A stretch of DNA of 64,000 bases from Desulfobacter sp. (GTDB lineage Bacteria; Desulfobacterota; Desulfobacteria; Desulfobacterales; Desulfobacteraceae): positions 3,468,001 through 3,532,000 of the forward strand of contig CP054837.1 in assembly GCA_028768525.1 (NCBI GenBank), given 5' to 3'. The stretch's first letter is position 1. Each line of letters starts with the position of its first letter. The notes beneath the pieces were generated by a model that saw only the letters and a list, made by a program, of their open reading frames with translations, ran no database searches and was not told the origin of the DNA. Position numbers and translations under genes: made by a program. Positions 17,563-26,600 of this stretch are shown here, piece by piece.

Positions 17563-18422
17563 GGGCGCCTCCTTTTGATCAGTACCCAGCCGGTGAAAAG
17601 GCAGAGGCTGCCGCCCATGGCCGCCCACCCGGCCATGTGATTGTCCTGGGCGGTCCTGGACCGGTGGAGTTTGAGGGTATAGGATGCCCGGACCCTTTGG
17701 CCGCCGCCCACCCGGTCCGTAAAGATGAGGTCCGTAAAGACGATGTCCTGGCGGAAGGCCGCGGCCCCCTGCCGGTTGAGGTCAAGGTCGTGGGCGGGGA
17801 TATGGGTGCCGTCCGGGGGCAGGGGCCGGAGGGTTTCCCTTTCAACCACCTTGAATCCGCCTTCAGGCGTTGTCTCCGAACTGTCGGGGCCCCCCTGCCG
17901 GAGACGGAACCTGAATGCCTGGCCGGTCTGGGGCCAGTAGCCGCCCCGGTCCGGGGAGAGGGCCACAAAGGGGAGGGCGGCCAGGGCCGCCCGGGCATCC
18001 TGCCCCGCCGGTATCCGTTCCGCCGGTGTCTTTGAATTCCCCCAGAGGAAAAAAACGGCCGAGGCCGTCAGGATCCGGTCCCCGGCCCGGCCAAAGGCGT
18101 ATACCCGCACCAGCCGCCTGTGGGAGCCGGTGATTTTAATTATGCCGTTTACCGGTTTAATGGTGTAAAGGTTCGGGGCCTCCCCCTCCCGGAAAAGCAG
18201 GTGGATGCCTTTTGCATTTTCCGGGCTCACCAGTTCAAAGGTCTGGGAGGCCTGGCCGTTGATCTCCTTTTTGAACTCCAGGTAGCTGAAGTAGAATTCG
18301 GGCCGCTCCGGGAGAGGCTTCCCCGGGGCCGGGGCGGCAGGGGCCAGGACCAGGCAGAGAAGGGCCGCCATGAGGGCAAGGCCCCCCCGGCATGGGCGTA
18401 TACATTTTCTTCCTGCTGCCAT
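17547..18422 (-). CDS. exported protein with C-terminal membrane anchor, unrecognised
   Basis: A 291-residue protein with a signal peptide (GGLALMAALLCLVLAPAAPAP) and a C-terminal helix (MAGWAAMGGSLCLFTGWVLI) followed by KRRRPW, so a beta-rich domain should face the periplasm. It is loosely similar in layout to DUF4198 proteins that accompany metal and TonB systems, but I cannot identify the family. It starts 4 bases after the TonB receptor gene and overlaps the polyferredoxin gene by 16 bases. Confidence 0.6.
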   Translation of the reverse strand: MAAGRKCIRPCRGGLALMAALLCLVLAPAAPAPGKPLPERPEFYFSYLEFKKEINGQASQTFELVSPENAKGIHLLFREGEAPNLYTIKPVNGIIKITGSHRRLVRVYAFGRAGDRILTASAVFFLWGNSKTPAERIPAGQDARAALAALPFVALSPDRGGYWPQTGQAFRFRLRQGGPDSSETTPEGGFKVVERETLRPLPPDGTHIPAHDLDLNRQGAAAFRQDIVFTDLIFTDRVGGGQRVRASYTLKLHRSRTAQDNHMAGWAAMGGSLCLFTGWVLIKRRRPWWND

Positions 18423-18425
18423 TTG

Positions 18426-20303
18426 TTAAAAACTCAGGCTCATGCCCAGCTCCAGCTTTATCCCGTCGTCGGGGTATCCGTAGTGGGCCGCGTAGTCCTT
18501 GTCAAAGAGGTTGTGGACATTGGCGAATACCACCCCCTTATTGCCCATCAGGGTGACCGGCCGGCTCAGCTTCACATCGGTGGTCAGGTAGGGATCCAGC
18601 CGTTCCGCCTCGGTGTTGTCATTGTCCGAGTATTGTTTGGAATACCCCCTTGTGGTCCATTCCAGCCGGGTCTTGGTGAAAATTTCGGTTTTGAAGATCA
18701 ATTTTGCCGAATGGGCGGGGGCATAGCTCAGGTCTTTGTTGTTATCCTTGTTTTCCGTCTCCTGGAGGATATAGCTCAGCTCAATGCCGGTCTTGTCGGA
18801 GAGGGCGAATTTGGCAGCCGCTTCAATGCCCTGTTTATAAGCCCGGTCGATGTTTTCCGGCTCGCTGATATTGCTGCTGTCCCGCTGGTATTTGATCAGG
18901 TCATGGGAGTCGGTTCTGAACAGGGAAACCGAAAATTTGTGGCCTTCGGGAAAGCTGTGGTCCAGGCCCAGGCTCAGGGAGACAATTCTTTCCTTGTCCA
19001 GGTCCGGGTTCCCCCTAACCTGGTCCACGGCGCCGTGGCTGGGCTGGTAGAGCTGGCCGAAGCTGGGGATATGTTCGGTGTACCCGGCATTGGCCTTTAC
19101 CTGGGTGGCCTTGGACAGGTTGAGGCTGGCCCCGGCATGGCCCCCGGGGGAAAAATCAAAGTCATTGGTATAGTCGCCCCGGGCCCCCAGGGTGTAAACC
19201 GCCGGTGCAGTGCGGATATTGTATTCGGTGTGGGCGGAGACCCGGGTTCTGTTGTGCTTGCCCGAGAGGGTGTGGTCCACCCGGTTGTGTTCGGCAAGCC
19301 CCCCGAATCTCAGTTCGTTTGTATTATCCCATTCCGAGAGGAAAAGGTCGGCCCCCATGCCGGCGGTGAGGGTGTCCAGTTTGGACGGGTCCCCGTTCTG
19401 GGCGGTTTCATCCAGCTGTTTCACGTCTGTCCAGGCCTTGAGGGTGTAATCTGTTTTGTCCGTAAATCCCTTGTATTTCATGTCCAGGCTGGCCTTTTCG
19501 TACCGCTGCCTGGCGCTGGGGGTGGGATTGTAGGTGGGGCCGGCAATGCCGTGGTCCGAAACATAGGCCTTGGCGTTGACCTGGAATTGCCTGCCCTCTT
19601 TTTTCCGGGCAAAACCCATGGTCAGGTGGGCCTGGTCCCTGTCGCTGTTGTCCCGCCGGCCGTCCTTGTGGGAGAGGCCGCCGGAGATTAGGAACTGGTT
19701 ATCCCGGGTGTCCACCTGGCCGGTGGCGCTGAGGACGGCCAGGCCGTAGGAACCGCCGGCCACCCTTATTTTTCCCTTTTTCCCGGCCTTGCTGCTGGTC
19801 TTTTTCTGCCGGGTTTCGATATAAACGGCGCCGGCCGCGGCATCGGGCCCCAGCCACACCGGCACCGGCGGTTTGAACACGGTGATTTTTTTGACAATAT
19901 CAATGGGGATGGAGCTGAGGTCCACCCCGCCGAACTGCATGGTGGCGGCGGGCCGCCCGTCAATGAGCACCAGCACGGCGCCGGAACCGCCCCCGCCCCG
20001 GATGGCGATGCGTGTGCCCAGGCCCCCTGCGCTGGGTTTGACATCCACCCCGGGCATGGCCCCGAGCACCTCCTGGACCTGGAGAAAATTGCGTTGTTCA
20101 ATTTCCGCCGCCCCCATGCTCACCACCTGGGAGGGGTTCTGCCGGACAAAGTCTTCGATCTTGTCGCCCGTGACCACCACTTCGCCCAGATCCTGGGAGG
20201 GGGAGGGGCCGTGGCCGGCCACGGCCGTTCCCAGTCCCAATGAAATTCCAATGAGGGTGCATAAAATCAGCACCGGCCGTCTCACCCATCTGCCTTTTTC
20301 CAT
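18426..20303 (-). CDS. TonB-dependent outer-membrane receptor, BtuB-like
   Basis: A 625-residue receptor. Signal peptide, TonB-box-like LGEVVVTG at about 38-45, a plug domain (QVQEVLGAMPGVDVK; RIAIRGGGGSGAVLVLIDGR) and a 22-strand barrel (VFANVHNLFDKDYAAHYG near the end) closing with Phe. It likely imports corrinoids, judged from its place in the riboswitch locus B operon. A GGAGG ribosome-binding site precedes the ATG, and the gene follows the nitrilase gene by 2 bases. It differs strongly from the second receptor at 29624, so the two may take different corrinoids. Confidence 0.9.
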   Translation of the reverse strand: MEKGRWVRRPVLILCTLIGISLGLGTAVAGHGPSPSQDLGEVVVTGDKIEDFVRQNPSQVVSMGAAEIEQRNFLQVQEVLGAMPGVDVKPSAGGLGTRIAIRGGGGSGAVLVLIDGRPAATMQFGGVDLSSIPIDIVKKITVFKPPVPVWLGPDAAAGAVYIETRQKKTSSKAGKKGKIRVAGGSYGLAVLSATGQVDTRDNQFLISGGLSHKDGRRDNSDRDQAHLTMGFARKKEGRQFQVNAKAYVSDHGIAGPTYNPTPSARQRYEKASLDMKYKGFTDKTDYTLKAWTDVKQLDETAQNGDPSKLDTLTAGMGADLFLSEWDNTNELRFGGLAEHNRVDHTLSGKHNRTRVSAHTEYNIRTAPAVYTLGARGDYTNDFDFSPGGHAGASLNLSKATQVKANAGYTEHIPSFGQLYQPSHGAVDQVRGNPDLDKERIVSLSLGLDHSFPEGHKFSVSLFRTDSHDLIKYQRDSSNISEPENIDRAYKQGIEAAAKFALSDKTGIELSYILQETENKDNNKDLSYAPAHSAKLIFKTEIFTKTRLEWTTRGYSKQYSDNDNTEAERLDPYLTTDVKLSRPVTLMGNKGVVFANVHNLFDKDYAAHYGYPDDGIKLELGMSLSF

Positions 20304-20305
20304 TT

Positions 20306-21889
20306 TTAATTTCCTCCCTTTGGCTGCCCCAGCAGCAGATCATAATCCACGCGGTCGTAAAAATCCTTTTTCCGGGTGTCCGAGGTGTCCAGGTCCAGGG
20401 TGCAGACTTCTCCCGCCTTTGCCCGTTCCAGGTTGAGCCGGCCGTGGATGCCCTTCATATGGGCGGTCATGGCCCGGCCTCCGCCGGCAGCGGCAACGGC
20501 AAGGCCATCGATGGTCCTGAGTTTTGCCAGCCGCTCATCCCCTTGGGACAAATCATTTTCCGAGAGCAGCACCAGGTCGCAGCCCAGTTTGGAAAGGACC
20601 ATGGCCAGTTCCGGATGGCGCAGGTCGGCCATGGGGACCATGGCCAGGGCCGCCGGCCCGAAATAAAGCTGCCTGAAGGGGAATTCCCCCTTGTCCGTCA
20701 TAAATGATTCCACCCCTTTTCCCGTCACCAGAACCGGAGCGCTCCGGCCGTCTTCCCCATCCATGGAAAGGGCAAATCCGCAGCGGCGGGAGGCGGCCAG
20801 ATCTTTAAGTTTTTCCAGATCCAGGCTGCCTTCAGCCGCCCGGGGCAGGAGCCAGAGTGCGGTTTCCTTTGAGGGGTGGCCGGTGACCTGTTCTCTGATA
20901 TGGTCAATGTCCAGGCCGGTGGACGGAGCGGTGATGCAGCGGACTTGCAGCCTGCCGGGTTCCGGCAGTTTGTAATATCGGGTCAGGTTTTCGGTCCAGG
21001 GATCCAGGTAAATCTGGCGGTAGTGGCCGACCTTCCGGCCGGCCAGCACCCTTTGGCGGCGGCCATTTTTTATTTTTCCTGTACGGTCCAGGGGGATGTC
21101 GGCGTAAAAGAGGGCGGAATCCTGGGCGCTCCTGGAGAACAAAGGGGCTCCGTCCGGACCGATCACCGCGGAAACGGACTGGGTGCAGTCCATGACCCGG
21201 TCTTTGCCGGTGCGGTTGCAGGCCGCGAGATATACCCCGTTCTCCATGGCCCGGGTCTGCCAGACATCCAGGGGGGAGACCAGGCCCGTGGGGGGCCAGT
21301 TGGCCGGCACCCAGATGAGGTCCGCCCCCTTAAGGGCCAGGGCCCTGGGGATGAGCCCGAAATAGCTGTCCGCACAGATGGCCACGCCGATGCGGCCCCA
21401 GGGGGTGTGGAATACATTCTCCTGGGCGGGGTCGCCGGCCCGGGCCCAGCGCTTCTCCCCGTAAATTTTATGGTAGCCCAGTATCATCTTTCCGTCCGGG
21501 GAGAAGACGGCCGCTGCATTGTAAAAGCTGTCGGTGTCCGGGTTCCGTTCCGGAAAGGTGATGCCGATATAGACGGCCAGCTCCCGGGCCAGGTCCCCCA
21601 TCTCCCTGATATCCCTGTCTTCAAGGGTCCGGGTGAAGGGCCGGACATCCGCCCGGCAGGAAAAGGAGTACCCGGAGAGGGCCAGCTCGGTGTTCAGGAT
21701 GAGTTTCGCCCCTTGGGCCGCCGCCTCCCGGTGGAGGGCTTTGAGGGCCTCAAGGTTTTTGGCCGGCTCTTTATAGGCCACCTTGAAATGGACCAGGGCG
21801 ATTTTCAAAGCGGCGGTTTCTGCGGCCGCCGGATTAACGGCCATGAGCAAAACGGAAAACAGGGCCGCCAGGATCAGTCTGAATTTCAT
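20306..21889 (-). CDS. exported nitrilase-superfamily amidase with a degenerate second domain
   Basis: A 527-residue secreted protein (signal peptide FRLILAALFSVLLMAVNPAAA). Domain one (27-290) has the complete carbon-nitrogen hydrolase triad: Glu68 (NTELALSGYSF), Lys141 (GYHKIYGE) and Cys172 (VAICADSYFG). Residues 300-527 look like a second nitrilase fold in which the Cys motif is replaced by ALAMVPMADLRHPELAM, so it is probably inactive. Its start overlaps the DUF2149 stop (ATGA). A secreted amidase inside a corrinoid operon suggests action on corrinoid side-chain amides or on the cobinamide linkage; this is inference. Peptide or cyanide-type nitrile substrates are alternatives. Confidence 0.88.
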   Translation of the reverse strand: MKFRLILAALFSVLLMAVNPAAAETAALKIALVHFKVAYKEPAKNLEALKALHREAAAQGAKLILNTELALSGYSFSCRADVRPFTRTLEDRDIREMGDLARELAVYIGITFPERNPDTDSFYNAAAVFSPDGKMILGYHKIYGEKRWARAGDPAQENVFHTPWGRIGVAICADSYFGLIPRALALKGADLIWVPANWPPTGLVSPLDVWQTRAMENGVYLAACNRTGKDRVMDCTQSVSAVIGPDGAPLFSRSAQDSALFYADIPLDRTGKIKNGRRQRVLAGRKVGHYRQIYLDPWTENLTRYYKLPEPGRLQVRCITAPSTGLDIDHIREQVTGHPSKETALWLLPRAAEGSLDLEKLKDLAASRRCGFALSMDGEDGRSAPVLVTGKGVESFMTDKGEFPFRQLYFGPAALAMVPMADLRHPELAMVLSKLGCDLVLLSENDLSQGDERLAKLRTIDGLAVAAAGGGRAMTAHMKGIHGRLNLERAKAGEVCTLDLDTSDTRKKDFYDRVDYDLLLGQPKGGN

Positions 21890-22251
21890 TTGGGGTTTCC
21901 TTTCTCTGTTTTGCTGGGGATGTAAATGACCCGGCCGTCCTTGAGCTGGTAGGCCGTGCCCAGTTCAAACCCTTCATCCCCGCCCACGGTGCGGTCCGTC
22001 ACCTTTTTGACCTTCACCTCTTTCCCCTTTTTGGTGATGATCTGCCACTGGTCCTTCACCTTTTTCATCACCGTGATTTCGCTGTCTGGGTTGAAAAAAT
22101 CCAGGACCTGGAAGGTGGCCATGAGCGACAGCAGCAGGGCCACGATAAAGACCAGGGCCACGTCAAAAAGGTTGGCCACCCCGGTCATGGGGTCCTGGTC
22201 GCCGGTTCGCCTCAGCCGGAGGGCCGGCCGGGAAGTCATCATGTATTTCAT
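21886..22251 (-). CDS. DUF2149 protein (ExbD-like partner), second copy
   Basis: A 121-residue protein with one membrane helix (NLFDVALVFIVALLLSLMAT) and an extracytoplasmic domain ending in YQLKDGRVIYIPSK. It aligns with the locus A copy over the whole length (GVANLFD, ITKKGKEV versus IAKKGKKI, ELGTAYQL versus RLGTAYKL). The start ATG at 22251 overlaps the ExbB-like stop as ATGA, and its own stop overlaps the nitrilase start. Probably forms a proton-driven motor with the ExbB-like protein. Confidence 0.87.
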   Translation of the reverse strand: MKYMMTSRPALRLRRTGDQDPMTGVANLFDVALVFIVALLLSLMATFQVLDFFNPDSEITVMKKVKDQWQIITKKGKEVKVKKVTDRTVGGDEGFELGTAYQLKDGRVIYIPSKTEKGNPK

Positions 22252-22889
22252 GCGGCTTTCACCCTTTTTAGTTCCCTGTGGTCTGTCCGGGTCATGGCTT
22301 CGGTGATCAGGTTGATATGGCGGAGGTCTTCCATGGCCCACTGCTCTTTGATGACGGAAAAGAAATGGGCGGATATGCCTAAAAAGAGCCCCACCACCGT
22401 GGTGGTGAAGGCCAGGATCAGGCTGGAGGAGAGCTGGGCCATGTTGCCCTGGGTCAGCCCGGCAAGCCCGGTTCCCATGGGGATCAGGGTGCCCATCAGC
22501 CCCAGGCTGGGGCCGGTGCGGACAATAAGGCGGATCCGGTCCACCTCCTTGAACAGCTCCAACTGGGCCTTCTGGTTGAGGGCCTCCACCCGTTCCGGGG
22601 TAAATTCATCGGCCCGGGCAGTGAGGAGGGAGAGGGCTTCGGCATAGGCCGTTACACGGCGGGGCAGCTCCCCGGCCAGTGCTTCGGGCAGTTTTTTTTG
22701 CGCCCGGATGGCGGCCATGGACCGTGCGACACCGGGATTCATCCGGCGGCGTTTGATCCATTCGGCGGCAAATCCGCCGGCATAGACCAGCAGCCAGATG
22801 CAGAGCAGGATCAGGCAGATGACCACCGGATAGAGCAATGCCGTTGATATGGTATATAAAACGGTTTGGCATGCGGGAAAAAGATTCAA
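22248..22889 (-). CDS. MotA/TolQ/ExbB-family proton channel protein, second copy
   Basis: A 213-residue inner-membrane protein. The core RTGPSLGLMGTLIPMGTGLA and LILAFTTTVVGLFLGISA matches the locus A copy, including the unusual second GTG. The start is a TTG at 22889, overlapping the preceding TGA as TTGA, with GGAGAA 5 bases upstream; no in-frame ATG is near. It sits between DUF2162 and DUF2149 genes as in locus A. Confidence 0.87.
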   Translation of the reverse strand: MNLFPACQTVLYTISTALLYPVVICLILLCIWLLVYAGGFAAEWIKRRRMNPGVARSMAAIRAQKKLPEALAGELPRRVTAYAEALSLLTARADEFTPERVEALNQKAQLELFKEVDRIRLIVRTGPSLGLMGTLIPMGTGLAGLTQGNMAQLSSSLILAFTTTVVGLFLGISAHFFSVIKEQWAMEDLRHINLITEAMTRTDHRELKRVKAA

Positions 22890-23635
22890 TGCATTTCTCC
22901 TTTTTTAAAATAAACCTTCAAAAAACCGATTCCGGCCAGCACCAGGCAGGCCCCTGCCAGGATCAGGGTGGCCCTGGGATCCACCTGGCCGGCCGGATTA
23001 TTGGAAACCGCCATTGAATAGGCCGGTTTGATTTTTGGATAGATGGGGCTGATGAGCACAGTGGCCAGGAAATAAAGGGCGATCAGCCCCATGGCCCCGC
23101 CCAGAAAACCATTGTCAATGCCTTTTCTTCCCCTGAACAGGGCCAGAAGGGCCAGGGTGGCTGTGATCACGGCCCAGAACAGGGCGAAGAGCAGGGCCGT
23201 GGTGGCTGGGGCGGAGAGGCTGGAGAGGGAGAGGGCCAGGGTGAGGTTGAGCAGGATCACCGTGGCGCAGACCGGGCAGGGCAGCACCAGTAAAAGGCCG
23301 GCATGGGAGGGCCCGTGCCCGGCGCCCGGGGCCAGCAGCAGCTTCAGTCCCCAGAGCAGCAGTCCCAGGGCCACTGCCAGGTGAACGGCCATGCCGTACT
23401 GGATCAGATTGGCGATCCGGTCCAGATAGGCCATGAGATCCAGCCGGGTCACGGCCAGGTGAAGTCCGGCGAAGAGGACCAGGTAGACGGCCAGGGTCCC
23501 GAAAAAAAAGGCGGCGGCCGAGCCCCGGGAGACCCCTGGATTAAAAATTCGGGACCCCATCCCCATCCCGGCCTTGATGCCGAAGGAGAGGAAGGCCATG
23601 ACCACCCCGCTCATCCACAGATGTTCAACCATCAT
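22886..23635 (-). CDS. DUF2162-like integral membrane protein, second copy
   Basis: A 249-residue polytopic protein with about seven hydrophobic segments and the in-membrane LPCPVCATVILLN motif shared with the copy at 6521. It lacks the RP-rich insert of that copy. I place the start at ATG 23635, which overlaps the CobN-like stop; the adjacent ATG at 23632 is equally possible, and GGAGG lies just upstream. The conserved Cys-Pro-x-Cys and constant pairing with the CobN-like gene suggest it carries the chelatase product or metal across the membrane; this is inference. Confidence 0.72.
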   Translation of the reverse strand: MMVEHLWMSGVVMAFLSFGIKAGMGMGSRIFNPGVSRGSAAAFFFGTLAVYLVLFAGLHLAVTRLDLMAYLDRIANLIQYGMAVHLAVALGLLLWGLKLLLAPGAGHGPSHAGLLLVLPCPVCATVILLNLTLALSLSSLSAPATTALLFALFWAVITATLALLALFRGRKGIDNGFLGGAMGLIALYFLATVLISPIYPKIKPAYSMAVSNNPAGQVDPRATLILAGACLVLAGIGFLKVYFKKGEMH

Positions 23636-26600
23636 ACCTCCTTTTTCTTCCAGCCCAGGAAGAGCAGAGCCAGCCCCAGGCCCACGATGGCCATGACCAT
23701 CCATGAACTGCCCGAGGAAGTCACCTGGGTTTTTTCGGCCTGCTCTTCCACCATTTCGTAGCCTTCAAGTTTTTTCTTATTTTCTTTGGCCTTTACCTTT
23801 TCCTCCTGCCGGTTTTTCTCCGATGCCTTTTCCAGGGCCTTTCTCATTTCCCGGCGGGCGGCCTCGTGCTCGGCCTGGGTTTTGCCCACGGCCTTGGCAA
23901 TGGTCATTTTGAACTGCTCCAGCTCCTTGGGGGTGAGCAGCCCGTAGAGGGAGATAATGTTGGTCACGAATTTCTGGAGCATGGGGTTGTTGCAGGTGTG
24001 CTCGCAGCAGGCCACCCCCTTTTCAATGACGTTGAGGGCATAGGTTTTGGCCAGGTCCTTTTTCACTTCCTCCGGGGCTTTCCAATAGTCTTTCCGGTCC
24101 GCCTCCAGCATCCGGGCGGCCATGGACTGCCTGGCCCAGGGGTTGTGCGCGTCAAAGAATTTTTTGAGTTCCATCCCGTACTTGTCCTGGATATAGACTT
24201 CATAGATCTGCTGCCACTTGGCCCCGTCCACGGCGTAGGGGGTGACCACCTGCCAGCCCCAGAGGTGCTCGGCAAACCGGTTCATCTCCCGGGCGCCGGC
24301 GTAGTTGTCCTCTTTCATGCCCTCGATCCACTTGGGATTAAGGTAACGGGCCCGCAGTTCCCGGCCGATGGCGGTTTCAATGTCCTCCACAAAGGCGGCG
24401 TCCGGGTCGGCCTGGTTGGAGAGGACCACGTCTGGATAGTCCCCCTTCACCCGCTTCACGGCCAGGGCCAGCCCCCCCAGTTCGGAAAAGACCCCGTCGG
24501 TATCCAAACTTTTGAAAATATTGGAACTGCGGGTGTGCATGGTGACATCCACATCTTCCAGGTTTTTCTTGTATGCCGATTTCAAAGGCTTGCCCCAATG
24601 GCCCCTGCCGTAGGCAAAGGAGACGTAATTGATGAAGACGTCTGCGATTTCGTCGTCAGTCTCCCAGGTGCCCGAGGCCGGGATCAGGTCCTCGATGGTA
24701 TTGCCGTAGGAGCCGGGCTCGTTGGAAAACACCCTCAGGGTTTTCAGCTTTTCCGCCTCGGATTCCCCGTACCCCTTTTCAAGGAGGGCGGTTTTAATCT
24801 TTTCATTGTGCAGGGCAATGAAGTTTTCCACATCCTTGAGCTGCCCCGCCTGGTGAACGGCCTCGTCCAGGAGCAGGATGAGGTTGGGGAAATTATCCCT
24901 GAACAGCCCGGATACCTGCATGTGGACATCGATCCTTGGCCGGCCCAGGACCTTGGCCGGCACGGCTTCCACCCCTTTGACCTTGCCGTTTTTATCCCAG
25001 ACCGGGGTCATGCCCATGAGGTGGAGGGCCGTGGCCACCTGGGTGCCTTCGTTGCGCTGAAGCTCGATGCTCCAGAAGACCAGGCCGATTTTTTCGGGGA
25101 ATTTGTTGTGCTCCTTTTTGTATTTTTCAATGAGCTGGTCGGCCTGCTCCTTGCCCAGGCGCCAGGCGTCCCTGGAGGGGACCTTGGCCGGGTCAAACCC
25201 GTAGAAATTGCTCCCCGTGGGGATGGCGTCGGGGTTGCGCAGGGGGTCGTTGGCCTCCCCGGCGGGCACGTAGCCGCAGGAAAGCGCGTTGACCAGGTGG
25301 TCGATTTCCCGGTTGCAGCGGCTTAATTTTTCCTTGGTTTGACTAAGATCCAGTTCCGGGTTCCGGTCCACGATCAGGTCTGCAAAATCATCCAGGGCAT
25401 GGCCTTCGGGGGAGTCCCCAAAGGTGTGCAGGCCGTAGGGCAGGGTGGCCTCGTTGATTTCCAGCAGATAATGCTCCACCGCCTCCAGGGCGTCTTGGTC
25501 AAAATGGTCCAGCTTGAGGTCCTTCATCAGTCCCAGGGTCTCCACCATGGTGCTGATCCGCTCCATTTTTTTGGCGGCCAGCTCCGGGCTCTGGTCCAGG
25601 GTCTGGTTGTAGTTGGAGATGAGGTCGGCCAGCTCCGAATATTCCGCATAGGACCCGGCCTTTTTCATGGGGGGGATGAGGTAGTCGATGATCACCCCCC
25701 GGCCCCGGCGCTTGGCCTGGACCCCTTCGCCGATGTCATCCATCACATAGGGGTAGATATTGGGAATGTCCTGGATCAGGACCTCCGGGGAACAGGAGCG
25801 GCTTAAGCCCGCCTGTTTGCCGGGCAGCCACTCATGGGTGCCGTGGGTGCCTAAAGAGATCAGGGCGTCGGCATTGAAACCCTTGGCCAGCCATAGGTAG
25901 AAGGCCGTGTACTGGTGGTGGGGCCACAGGGTGGTGGAATGGTAGAGCTTGGTGGGCTCGTCGTGCCATCCCCTGGAGGGCTGGGGGGCCAGGACCACAT
26001 TCCCCAGGGTGACGCAGGGGATGATGATTTCATTGTTTTTTGTCATCACCTTTCCCTGTTTTGGCGCACCCCAGTCTTTTTCAATGAGGCGGCGGTATTC
26101 CGGGTCCAGGCCGTCATACCAGCTTTTGTACTGGTCCATGGTCAGGCGTACGGCCCGGCCCCTGGCCAGGAGACTGTCCAGTTCCCCCGGGGCCCAGGAG
26201 CCGATGTTCCGCCCGGCGGAGAGGATGAGGTCCTGTATCTCCTTTTCCCCGGGAAGGTCGCCGGTGACGGTGTAGCCTTCGGCCTTGAGCCGGGCCAGGA
26301 TTTTTTCAAGGCTTCTGAAGACATTGAGGTAGGTGGCCCCGATGTTCTGCTTGCCCGGCGTATGGTTCCAGAACATGATCACCACCTTTTTATCCTTGTT
26401 GGGCCGGGCCTTGAGGTTGAGCCAGGCCTTTACCCGGGTGATGAAAAAGTCCAGGTTTTTTTCAATGGGGGCGTAGGTGTACAGGGGGTTTCCGGTATTG
26501 GCATCGGACCGGGCGATTTTTCCGCCGATGGCTGAGGGTTCGATGAGCCCGAAAAATTCCGGATTGCTCATGGCATAGGTCACCTCCATTGGCCCTAGTC

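Noticed and set aside
18120..19691. 523-codon open frame on the plus strand
   Set aside because: Antisense to the TonB receptor; no ribosome-binding site and no recognisable motifs.
23866..25326. 486-codon open frame on the plus strand
   Set aside because: Antisense to the second CobN-like gene.
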